In this document: piece after piece, positions 48,701 to 59,100 of the stretch | How the letters are laid out: every line of letters begins with the position of its first letter | Numbering within the stretch: the stretch's first letter is position 1 | Assembly (NCBI GenBank): GCA_963969595.1 | Contig: OZ018413.1 | Coordinates: 8,732,211-8,796,210 of the forward strand | DNA from: Neckera pumila | Taxonomy: Eukaryota; Streptophyta; Bryopsida; Hypnales; Neckeraceae | DNA: 64,000 bases | Direction of reading: 5' to 3' | Program-made: the position numbers and the translations under genes | Notes under the pieces: generated by a model | Told to the model about the DNA's origin: nothing | Seen by the model: only the letters and a program-made list of their open reading frames with translations | Database searches by the model: none

Positions 48701-51149
48701 GTATGATTAAAGATACAAAGATATTTAGAGAAATCCCAAAAAATTAGGAATTGTTCCAAACAATTTGCTAATGATATCATTTATTAAATTTCAAGAAATG
48801 ATGCATACAAAAATTTTATATGTATTTTGTAGGATTGAATTTGGTCGATTTAGACTTTTCAACTGCTTTTGTTTGAAAATGTCTACAAATTTGAGAGAGT
48901 TTTTAGTTTCTCAATTTTTTATATTAAAAAATATTACACTTGCCTTAGATTCTAATATAATTTTTTTGGAGGGCAGAAAAGCATTATTCATCTTTGTATA
49001 ATTTTTTCTCTAAAGAAGTTGCATTTTTTGCCTGCTGAGTTGATCATCCAAAATTATTATACTCTAAAAATCCAATGGTCAATATTTTCCACAACTAATT
49101 CCATATATAGCAGACAAAGTATTCTCCACTTTTATATGGTTAAAATTAAAAATTTCAAGCATAGTTATGTGCAAAAAAATATCAAATTTTAAATTACTCA
49201 TTGAAAACCACCATTGTGAAAACCTTGTAAGGCCTTGAGGGAATAAGTGCACTAAACTTATTAAGTTCTTGTTTTGGAATTCCATTAGTTTATTTTTAGG
49301 ACTGCTCACTCATAGTCTGATTTTCTTTCCGGGCTTAGTTTCTTGTATTAATTTCATTTCTATTTATTTATCCCTATTTTGGCTAATTCTTTTGCTTTTT
49401 TATTTCAAAGAATTTTTTTCTCTGCGCTTCCTTGATTCTAAAGACTCATTTTTCAGGTACAATTTTATTAGATTTTTTTGGTTCATTGCTTCCTTTGTGA
49501 ATTTAAAGATTGTTTATTTAAGAAGGCCTCTTCCAACGGATTTATGTGGTTTTGTTTTCTAACCTTCTTTAATTTTACCTTACTTCATTTTCAAGCCATG
49601 TATAGTAGGGTCTTAAAATAATTTTATTTTTCAGGTGAGCTTCATTGTTGCTAGAAATATAGATTTTAATTTGATTATTGCATTGAACTTCTATTGTAAC
49701 TACTGCTTTTTCTTTGAATACAACGGTACAATGTTTGATAAAGATTTATCTTAAAATATATGTACAGATTTCTTTCAAATGTGGGTCATATTGTAAGGAC
49801 TTCATCGACCATATTTCTATTACTCAGCGGGGTATTTTTTAACATGAAAGGGGTGCTAATGAATGTGTTGTACATATGTAGGCAATTCAATGAAACATAT
49901 TCATTGCCAAGAAGTTTTTAATAAATTATTATGTGAAACCATCACATTGGCTTTACAAATTCACCAACAATGGAAATTGGCTTAGGGTTACTAAAATTTG
50001 ATATGGGTGACTAAGATTGCATCAAAATTGAATGTCAGTTATGTGAGATATCAATTGTCCACTGTCAATTAAACATTGTGCAGAATTTTGAAATTATTTT
50101 TGAATATTACATTATTTTTTGTTATTGCAATTTTTATGGAATAAACAAACACTACACTCAAATATTTGCAAGAACATTGGCATACAAATTTTGCATTCTA
50201 TATGAATTGATGAACAAGCTAAATTGAAGTGTAGAAAATCCAAATCACATGGGTACCATTGACTTACAAGAATTAATTCCTTCGCATCATGAGACCACTG
50301 GCCTTGGTTTTGATAATTCACATATATTGTAGTGAGGCTTTTGTCACTGCCACTATAACGTAGGGAAGGCGGGCTTCCCTTGCTAACAAGCCCGCTTGAA
50401 AACGTTGAACAAGCAATTGGTATACATCACAAAATCTCTATCACTACAGCTAAAGGGCAGATTACAACCTCTACTCTCGTCACAACGTGCGTACGTACTA
50501 ATTCCGTAGTGCAATACACAGATTGTCCAACCCGTGCATGAAGAATATCCGAGATGTAGAGAATGACAAAAGAAACCAAAAATTTTATTCCGTATTTCAC
50601 GCTCCACGCGAAGAATGATCACAACAACTAGCTTGAGCAGAGATTGTTCATCGTTGCTTCTTTCTGAAACCTAAAAGTCACAGCCTCAAAGTTCCTACTT
50701 ACCAACACTATCCAACCTTTACCATGTCTCTAGATTCATGATTGGTAGTGAAACTAGCAAAATCCCAAGTCAACCCACTACTTACAAAATTGAGTATTTT
50801 CTCCATAGCCTTTGCAGCGCAGCAAAAGAATTCCCACACCAACCAAAAACAACCCTAAAATCATAGGCACGACCTTAGAATCAAGGCAAGGATTGAGCTT
50901 TCCTAGCTAGTACTAAGGATACGTGACTAGAGAATGACTAGGTTGACTTTGAGGCTACTTATCTAATACTAAACAATGACTATACCCTACTTCCCTGTGA
51001 CTGAAAGGGTCTTTGACTAGTACTTGCATTTTCCATATCCCATATGGTTTGTCTTGCCTACTTTCCTCCTACTTGTATAAAAGGCTTGTTATTTCAGTAC
51101 CTTGTACTCACTCTAAATGGATTTGGAAGCCATGCAATATTTTGCAAAA

Positions 51150-51330
51150 AATGGTGTATTTTATATGATGTATGGTGTAATTTATATAATATATATTATA
51201 TGATGTATGGTGTATTGTATATATTGTATGGTGTAATTTATATGGCATATTGTATATGATGTATGGTTTAATTATATATGGTGTATATATAATATATTTT
51301 ATATGATTTATGGTGTATATTGTACTGCTA
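51150..51330 (+). repeat. variable TATGGTGTA minisatellite inside CACTA
   Basis: Words such as GATGTATGGTGTA and TTATATGATGTATGG recur about seven times with variable spacing (roughly 20-35 bases). It lies in the right subterminal part of the CACTA element, just before the 80-bp tandem repeats. Confidence 0.8.
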
Positions 51331-51348
51331 TAATTTTAAAATGACAAG

Positions 51349-51575
51349 AAAATGTATGCTGATGTGGATGTCCACGTCAGATTTTTCATGGGTCTGCCAT
51401 GACTAAAACATGACTAAAACGTGACTACAAAATGTATGCTGACGTGGATGTCCACGTCAGATTTTTCATAGGTCTGCCATGACTAAAACATGACTAAAGC
51501 GTGACTACAAAATATATGTTGACATGGATGTCCACGTCAGATTTTTCATGGGTCTGTTGTGACTAAAATGTGACT
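51349..51575 (+). repeat. 80-bp tandem repeats in the CACTA right arm
   Basis: Units start at 51349, 51429 and 51509, an exact 80-base period with few substitutions; the third unit diverges near its end. Each unit contains GTGGATGTCCACGTCAG and two to three TGACTAAAA words, that is, the element's subterminal motif and a short palindromic core. Confidence 0.95.
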
Positions 51576-52312
51576 GCTCAGTGACTGTGACGTGGAGGTC
51601 CACGTGTCAGCTCCTCAGCCATTTCCTTCCGCCAAAGTTTCTTTACCAAGTCCCTTCCAAGTGAACTTCTCATCCAGTTGTTCATCCATCCTAAAACCAG
51701 ATGGTGATAATAAAGCTGTAGTCATACATTGCGTGACTTGTCCAAAATGACTCTAGCCGCCTGCAATCACCGTCTAGTCATTTATGTCCGAAATGACTGC
51801 AAAACAGTCATTCTTTGCAGTCATTCCAGACACTGTTTTCTTGTAGTGATAGATTGGAGAGTTTCATACGACTGTAGATTGATATAATTATTGTAGAGAG
51901 ATTTGTGTATTAGTAATGAATGATGAAGATGTGGAAAGAACTGGAGGTATAGGAAAAATAGTAGAATTTTTTTTAACATGTGTTCCGAATTGAATGGCGG
52001 AAACATTGTGGGATTTAATTGTGAAATTTGTGGAGCCCGGCACAACTATTATTAGCAATTATTGGCATGGTTATGACACGGATCAATTGCGTTGTTTGGA
52101 CTATTCTCATCAAACGATTAATCATTCTATATATTTTTGAGATCCAGTTATAGGTGCACATATTAATACTATTGAAGGGACTTGAAGTGCAATAAAGTGT
52201 TCTTTACCACAATATGGCACGATAAAGGACCACTACAAGGGCTATTTTGCATAATATCTTTGGTGGCAAAAATATGTTCAAGATGTTGGCACCGCATTCT
52301 CTACTCTGGTGG

Positions 52313-54621
52313 AACCTTCAATTTTTATTTTTTTAGTCCATTTGACTTTGTAGTGTTAAAAAAAAGTATTAAATTGACCTATTCACATTTCCATGTCAAT
52401 TAGCTTTGTAACATTCATTATAGACCGAAATGGTAAGATTGAAAGCTCGATTGAAAGATTTAGAATGGGTCAATTTAATAGATTTGAAAAGAGGCAAATG
52501 GACGTGGTGACTCTTCTCATGAAGAATTGTCTTTTCACATAGTGTGGTTTGCACAAAGTGGTGCGGTCTAGTTGACTGATTTTAAAATTACAGATGAGCT
52601 CAAAGTACAATGAATCTTACAGCATAGGCAAGAATTGAAAAAGAAAAGAATAAACATTTGGAGTGTGTCTATTTAACGAAGTTGAAGTTGATCAATTCAC
52701 ACTGGTGTGGAGTAATTAATTGAGTTGTTGAAATCGAATTAAGTCGTCCGGTTGGTGAGAAAAATTTCTAGAGTCTATTGATGTGAATGTGGGATTCCAT
52801 GGCCGTGTAACTATTGACAGTCAAATTGACGAGGCTGAGCAACGAAGTAATTGAGAAGTTGGCCAATTAAGCTCACAAAATCGGTGAAGTAGATGATCAA
52901 GTAGCATGGGTGGGTAACTTAACACATTTTAAAAACAATGTGCGGCATAATATAGAGAGGGATTTATTCTTTTGAGGTAAAATTTATAATGCATTTACAA
53001 GTAATAAGGGATTTATTAAATTCCCAAAGATCATTATATATAATATAGGGTGCTTTAAAATAGGTCATTTTTCCAAATTATATAATATAGAGACCTTTTT
53101 ATTTAATTTCAAAATTACTTGATGGCTCCCTATAAATTACCCCCTTGTTGCATGTGGGGTACCCAATATACCCACCCGTGTTAAGTAGTAAGCCTTACTT
53201 GTGTTTAAATGCGTTGGAATAAATACTAATTTGACTTGTGTGTGTATGTGCGATATTGTAAAGGCAAAATGAGGTGTAGCTAAGTCTAATTGACTGATAT
53301 GTTATTGTTGTAATATGTGAATATTGAGTTGTAGCAATTAGAAGATGTGTTACAGTCTATTTTCTAGTCAGTACATGCTAGTCCATGTTGTGTGTGTTTA
53401 TCAAATTGCCAGTAAAAGCTGACTAAAGAATTGAGATTGAAGGCCAAAGTAAGAAATTAATTTGAACTAGTTTGTTTGAATAATTTCAAGTACTGATGTC
53501 AAGTGGATACGTGTGAAGTAACAAAGAAAGAAATTTGAGTTAAGTCTAATTTGATGACATGTGAAGCCTGTTTGTCTTTAGTTCAATAACACGAGTAGAA
53601 TTTGATATTACAATATTGAGATTAGTCGTGCAATAATGTGTTTGCAGTCTAATTGACCATATCTGTATATATAATGTGCAATGGAAGTAATTGACCAAGT
53701 CTAGTTGCTGTACAGAACCTTCATTTAAAATTTCATACTACCAGATTTATCAAAATTTGTGTAAGGGTCTAAAGGCAGTTTCACACTTGCTTGTAAAGGG
53801 GGTCTTACAGTCCGTAGTAGAGGAGAACAGGTGGAGGCGTTTCAGATCTGCATGCATTTGGATCTGCCGAACCTACGTGGAGGCGCAGGTGGCAGTCCGA
53901 AAGAGCGCTATTGCTAGACGGCGGCTGCCGCAACATTTTTTAACAATCCAAGTTGGTGGGCGAATTGAAGACCGAAAAAATCTTCAAGAAACGTTCATTT
54001 TGGGAATCAAGTACGCACATAAGTTAATCGAGTTGTTAATGCCAGCTTAACATAAGTCGGCGATTTTAGAAATTAAGAATTTGCGATAATAAATTATGTT
54101 GTCGCACGTCCATGCCATGCAGCGTACTCCGGAAGCCTTCCTTGCGCAAATAAATAATTGCCGTGCTAGCTTGGAGTGCATCGAACTATAGAAATTGACG
54201 TGCGTTTGTCTGAGATTTCAGTCCACGGCAATCACCTGCAGATTATTGTAGTTCTCGTTGATCGACATCGACAACTTCAGGAGGTTCGGTTTCATGACCT
54301 CCTAGCGCTTCGCACTGCTGCATTTGTTTGAGATTTGAGAGCTCGATGGTTCATTTCGTTGTGACGAAATCATTTTCTCATGAATTAGTGTTCTCCGTGT
54401 TCACAGAATCGAGAATATGGACAGATCGCAGCGAAGTCGGAGCAGCAGACCGCAGCTGGGAACTTGGGTTGCTACAACTGCAGGTTGAAGCACTCCATCG
54501 CTACTATGCAGTGCTCCAGGAAGGGTGGTTAATAATGTCAGAATTCCAGGCGCCTGCTCAAGTCCTGTTCCCTTGAATTGCCTTTGAGAAGCACCTGATC
54601 GACAATTCCTCTGCTGTGCAG
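52313..54621. other. unassigned DNA upstream of the trihelix-like gene
   Basis: From about 53690 the base composition rises and a plus-strand frame (53691-54050) reads through basic, Arg-rich sequence (ENRWRRFRSACIWICR, AIARRRLPQHF) without a recognised domain. It may belong to the 5' part of the trihelix-containing unit or hold its untranslated exons and promoter. The first 1.3 kb is featureless. Confidence 0.35.
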
Positions 54622-54825
54622 GTATCCCAGTCACTACGGCAACTACGGCTGTCATTTCCGCGGCGCCAACACGCATCCCAGGTACGATCCTTTGCAATTG
54701 AGACGCCTCTTCCTCCAGTCTTCCCTGTTTCTCCTGCATTGTTCAATCCATTTTGATTGCCCTCCTGCTGTGTTTTGCCGTTTGTGAACCACCGAATTCT
54801 ATCTTGCGCAGGTTCCGTTCCAAAC

Positions 54826-56133
54826 ATGCAGCAGAGTCCACTCACGAATTCGCCAGCTGCAAGCGCGTTTTCAAAGCCACCTTCAAGTCCAAGCACAGGC
54901 GGCAGTCCTTCTGCTGCTAAGCAACCAAGAAAAGAATGTGGTCCGAATTGGAGTACTGCGGAGGTGAAAGCGCTCATTGCGGCAAAGCAAAGTGCATTCC
55001 TGGAGGAGCTAGACAGCACCAATGGTCGAGACTTCATGGTACCTGACGTCCACAAATGGTTGCATATAAGCGCTGAAGTCATGAAAGCCGGTTTATCACC
55101 ATGCCCACGTGATGGAGGAGCTTGCAAGAGCAAATGGAACCAGCTCATCCCGGAATACAAACGGATTGCGGACTTCCTGTCCCGCACTGGTACGAATGAC
55201 TTCTCTTACTGGAATTTGAGTCCTGCGGAGAGGAAGGCGGAGGGCTTGCCAAGAGCATTTCCTCAAGATGTGTTCTTCAGCATCCATGAATGGTACGGGA
55301 ACCGTCCCGCAATCAAGCCGCCGCACACACGTGACTTGATGTCAGTGCATGACAAGAACTACTTGACGCCTTTATCAGGCACTGAAGATGATGACCTTGA
55401 TGATCACAGCGCTGATGATGACGATCCAGTAGGAGCGGCAGCAGACATTCTTGAGAGTGACGACGGTACACCTTCCTCTCATTCTCCAGCAGGAGCTTTT
55501 AAGTCCGTGAAAGGAAAGGCCATCGTTGATCCATCCACAGGCAATTCTCCCTCGGCAGCTGCTAAAGGCATTCCCGCTGGCATTACTCCTCAACTGATTA
55601 GCTCTTCCGACACATCTACAGGTAGTCTCCGTTGCACATCCGGCAGTACTGGCATAAAGAGGAAGAGTGTCTCCGGACACTCATTGATTGCCCAAGCCAC
55701 GCGAGCCACCGGTGAGGCTATGTCGACTCAAATGAAAGAAATGTCCGATGCCAGTCGCGAATTGGAGAGATCAAAAATTGATGTACAACTTCGCCTCTTC
55801 ACAGAGCAAATGGAGTATCAGAGGCAAAGAGATCGATGTCTACACAAGAACGCAATTCTCACCAATGAGAATGCTAAACTAGCCATACATAAGCAAGGGG
55901 ACGTCGTTTGTTGCCTGGCGCAGCTCTCTTCTGTTCTGACTACAGGATTGCAACTCAGAGAGATCCCCCGCATACCCAGTGCCTTGGACAGTCCACTGCA
56001 TGCACCTCCAGTACGACTTCCTCCCAACAACGACGCACCGAATGCATCGCCAACAGACATCGAGGGCGGCAGTGAACAAGTGCGTCCTCAATGCATTCCG
56101 CTTCGAGAAGGCAATTTAGGTCGGGTCACTTAA
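54826..56133 (+). CDS. trihelix/Myb-SANT-like DNA-binding protein
   Basis: The frame from the ATG at 54826 gives 435 residues. Residues 1-38 are rich in Ser, Pro and Ala. Residues 39-160 resemble a plant trihelix or Myb/SANT-like DNA-binding domain (GPNWSTAEVKALIAAKQ, CKSKWNQLIPEYKRIADF, a spaced W-W-W/F pattern, then FFSIHEWYGNR). An acidic stretch follows (EDDDLDDHSADDDD, about 187-200), then a Ser/Thr-rich linker, and a helical, charged C-terminal segment (MKEMSDASRELERSK onwards) suited to oligomerisation. The true start may be further upstream: an in-frame exon at 54622-54681 (VTTATTAVISAAPT) spliced to 54812 would join in phase. The last 13 codons also appear, with small changes, at the left edge of the duplication's first copy. 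It could be a host transcription factor or the DNA-binding subunit of a mobile element; the convergent duplicated neighbour favours the latter. Confidence 0.7.
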   Translation: MQQSPLTNSPAASAFSKPPSSPSTGGSPSAAKQPRKECGPNWSTAEVKALIAAKQSAFLEELDSTNGRDFMVPDVHKWLHISAEVMKAGLSPCPRDGGACKSKWNQLIPEYKRIADFLSRTGTNDFSYWNLSPAERKAEGLPRAFPQDVFFSIHEWYGNRPAIKPPHTRDLMSVHDKNYLTPLSGTEDDDLDDHSADDDDPVGAAADILESDDGTPSSHSPAGAFKSVKGKAIVDPSTGNSPSAAAKGIPAGITPQLISSSDTSTGSLRCTSGSTGIKRKSVSGHSLIAQATRATGEAMSTQMKEMSDASRELERSKIDVQLRLFTEQMEYQRQRDRCLHKNAILTNENAKLAIHKQGDVVCCLAQLSSVLTTGLQLREIPRIPSALDSPLHAPPVRLPPNNDAPNASPTDIEGGSEQVRPQCIPLREGNLGRVT

Positions 56134-59100
56134 TGCGCAACGAAGTTGCGGCGGGCACTGTCAGGCACGTGTTTGTTAGGGAAAAAAAACAATTTTGTTC
56201 TAGTCTTCTTCAAACACGTGGACTCCAACTTCGGAATCCACTTTTCTTTTGAATTCTAAAAATACCAAACAAATTGTCCATGACGGCGATTAAAAAATAA
56301 AATTAAAAATTCTTGAAGATAAAAAAAAATTCCATGAAAAAAAATTTGTTAATGAATGGAAATTATTAAGAAAAAAAAATAGAAAAAAAAAAAAAATAGA
56401 AAAAAAAAAGTTTTAGAAAAAAAAAATTAGAATTTTTTTTTTAAATTAAAAAAAATTAAGAAAATTTTAGAATATAGAAAAAAAAAAGTTTTTGGAAACT
56501 TCTTTGGTAGAGTAAAGGTAAATTCTAACTCCCCTTCAAATTCTTATTCATGTTCTGTGGATACAATTTAGTATTATATTAGCATATACCCAATTGTCTA
56601 AGGAGAGAAATAGATAAACAATTATAGAATGTAAATCTATAATTTCATTATTATGTAATCTTTACAAAATCAAGGAGTATTAAATAATAAGCCAAATAAA
56701 ATAGGTAATGAAGACCCAAATAACTACTAGTATAGTTTTTAACAAAGTGCATCATTCATAATATAAGTATTGTAAAAAAGTAAATTTCCAAAAATGCATT
56801 CTAAGGGCCAGAATTTTCTTGAGTAACACCTCATTGGAGTAACAAAGATGCAACCAGACAAGTAACCTCAAGCCGAAATACCAACTGTCCAAAGTTTCTG
56901 AGTCTAAGGTCGAGATATTAATGGCCTAGACTTCAAGGTTGAGAAAACAAGCAACACAACTTCTAGAAGGAGTCCAAGCGCACAACAATTACCAACTTGA
57001 AATGAGAACAAAAGAAACATATGAAGTATAATCTGAGGAGATTAGTGCATAATTTATGGTGTTGCTTTGACAAATTGATCTTCACCCCTATATAGTATGG
57101 AACAAGAGATTCATGAAAAAATCTTCCCGAGAGGTGGTAATTCCTCACATGTACCGATGCTATTAGTTTGCCAGACAACGTGTACAAGGTGTCTACAAAT
57201 TTACCACTACTTGTTATCACTGTTCAGAAGACAAAACCATTTCACAATTTTGTAACTATAGCCAAGTGATGCAAACAAAAACTAACGAAACAAATTAGTT
57301 TTGCAATAAAAACATTTTTTTCAGCACCTCTTGGCTATTGTTTTGGGAACCAAGCACCATTGTAGGACCATCCGAATGCATAGTGCGAATCTTCAATAAT
57401 TGATCGTGCAAGACTATAGCATCCACTCAGCTCTGAGTTTTTTCAACTTGAAGTCTGAGAGAGCCTAATTGCTTAACTTGATGGTAATTTAAAAAAATTC
57501 CATCGGCTAAGGCGAGCTGAGGAGGCCAAGTTTAGTGCAATCAAGCACTAGTACCCAGTTGGCTTTGAAGGACGTCATTATTTAGATAGTAAAGGCACAA
57601 GCCCCAACTAGTAACCGTCAATATAAAATTAATAAAACCAGCTTTACAGAAGCTCCACAATGGAATTCTGACATATTGTGTCCCTGGAATGTGCAGGGTC
57701 TCTACGCTTTTCCAACTAGAAGCAGGGCTATTTGAAGAATAATTCTGGATTGTACATGTTTTGGACATCCTACTCCTTAACATTTGTTGGGTGCCTTAGA
57801 TGTGAACAGCTTATTTTGTGTTTGGGAGATGACATTTCACATTTGCCTACGTTCCAACTCTTCTTTCATGAAACAAGCACAGGAAGAATTTGAGGCATTA
57901 GACCCAGGGTCTAATCCTGGCGTGGGGGCCGAAACTGCCCCACTTTAGACCCTAGGGTTTAGCAGGGGCTAATGTCCAGTGTAATTTTTCATGTTGCGCG
58001 TATACTTTGCACAACTTTGAAAAATTGCACTGGACTGGCTTGTCCGCATATTTTGCACAGCTTTGGAAATCAAGTATTTCACGTTGAGAATTGAATTCAA
58101 TGTCTAGTAAATATATGTAAAGATGATAGACTTTATCTTCATTCTTTGAATGTACCCTGTGCCGTTGCCACTGTCAAGATAAAAGTAAAAATAATTTTTT
58201 TTAAATTTCTAATTCATTGAAACTTTGAAATTCAATAACTTTTACACTATAGTGTGAAAGGGGAGTGGTTGTGTTCTTAGTACGAATAGAAATCTTTATG
58301 CACAAAAGAATGGGAGGACTTAGTTTTGTGGTGTTCGGACATGTGATTTGAAAGTTATTGTTTTTTCAAAATAAAAGATAAATTAACTTAATTTTTTAAT
58401 ATAAAAATATATATAAATTTCACATCCTACGTTCAAACGCCATGACATTGGCACAAACAGGAAGCTCTATATGTGAATTATAAAGGAGTGCAAAGGCTTT
58501 GCTTCATAGTATCTGAATTCATGATGTTGAAGTTACAAATTTCCTAAAATAAAAGATATTTTCATTCATTTCCTTTTTGATAAATTTTTGTTAGTATTTT
58601 TCATATTTTTATTAATATTTTTCATTCAATATTGAATGAAAAATAATGTTTTTATCATTGCAGGCTCAAGTACTACAAAACAAAATTCATGCACCCCTCC
58701 TTCTCAAAAGCTTCCAAGTAGTACCAAGAAGGTCATCAAACATCTCACAATTTGATAGATCTCAGTGCATCAAACATACAAACAAACATCCTAATTTAAG
58801 GTATACATTCACTAGAAATAAGTCAAATACCAAATAAGAAACTAAATAATTAATTCTTCTAACTAAGGTGAGGCGAAAAAACCAACCCACTATTTCTCAC
58901 CCGGTCTAACATATATAATCATTATGCTAACATTATAATAATATATATATATTAATATAATGTAAATATCACATAATGTAAATAATACATAATATATATT
59001 AAATATTAATATCCATCTATATATCTGTTAATATATGTTAAAACAATTATTATATATTATTAATATCTTATAATATGTTATAATATATTTGTATATAATA

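Larger units (their letters stand above)
47725..51848. mobile_element. complete non-autonomous CACTA transposon, 4,124 bp
   Basis: The left end is CACTACAAGAAAATGG at 47725 and the right end is TTTTCTTGTAGTG ending at 51848, perfect terminal inverted repeats of 13 bases of the canonical plant CACTA type. The 3-bp target duplication ATA flanks it (47722-47724 and 51849-51851). Both subterminal regions (47740-48050 and 50920-51848) are filled with TGACTG, TGACTA and AGTCA words, probable binding sites for the accessory transposase. No transposase (TNPD-like) frame is present inside, so it depended on a partner. A segment at 50330-50650 is less AT-rich and may be a captured fragment, but its minus-strand frame is not recognised. 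Confidence 0.92.
47492..52312 (+). pseudogene. ISXO2/Merlin-like (IS1595-type) transposase relic, split by CACTA
   Basis: Part 1 (47492-47724) encodes the N-terminal zinc ribbon CVACGMVMGK ... GFVWRCGPVGCRKTK, then a stop (TAG at 47618-47620) and ETWFEHSKLTLKQALTLMYC, the R-x-G-T-W-F-E block typical of ISXO2-like transposases. Part 2 (51852-52312) continues in the same frame with EFHTTVD, a TGA, YNYCREIC, TGGIGKIVE, TLWDLIVKFVEPGTTIISNYW and GAHINTIEGT. The region around the first catalytic Asp is deleted. The second Asp position reads Asn (AAT at 52057-52059). The Glu (GAA at 52174-52176) is retained and followed by a stop where Trp is usual. The gene was therefore dead through several lesions besides the CACTA insertion. 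Confidence 0.8.

Noticed and set aside
54558..55187. Minus-strand 209-residue frame
   Set aside because: It is antisense to the trihelix-like coding frame and has no domain. It is a by-product of the less AT-rich coding sequence.
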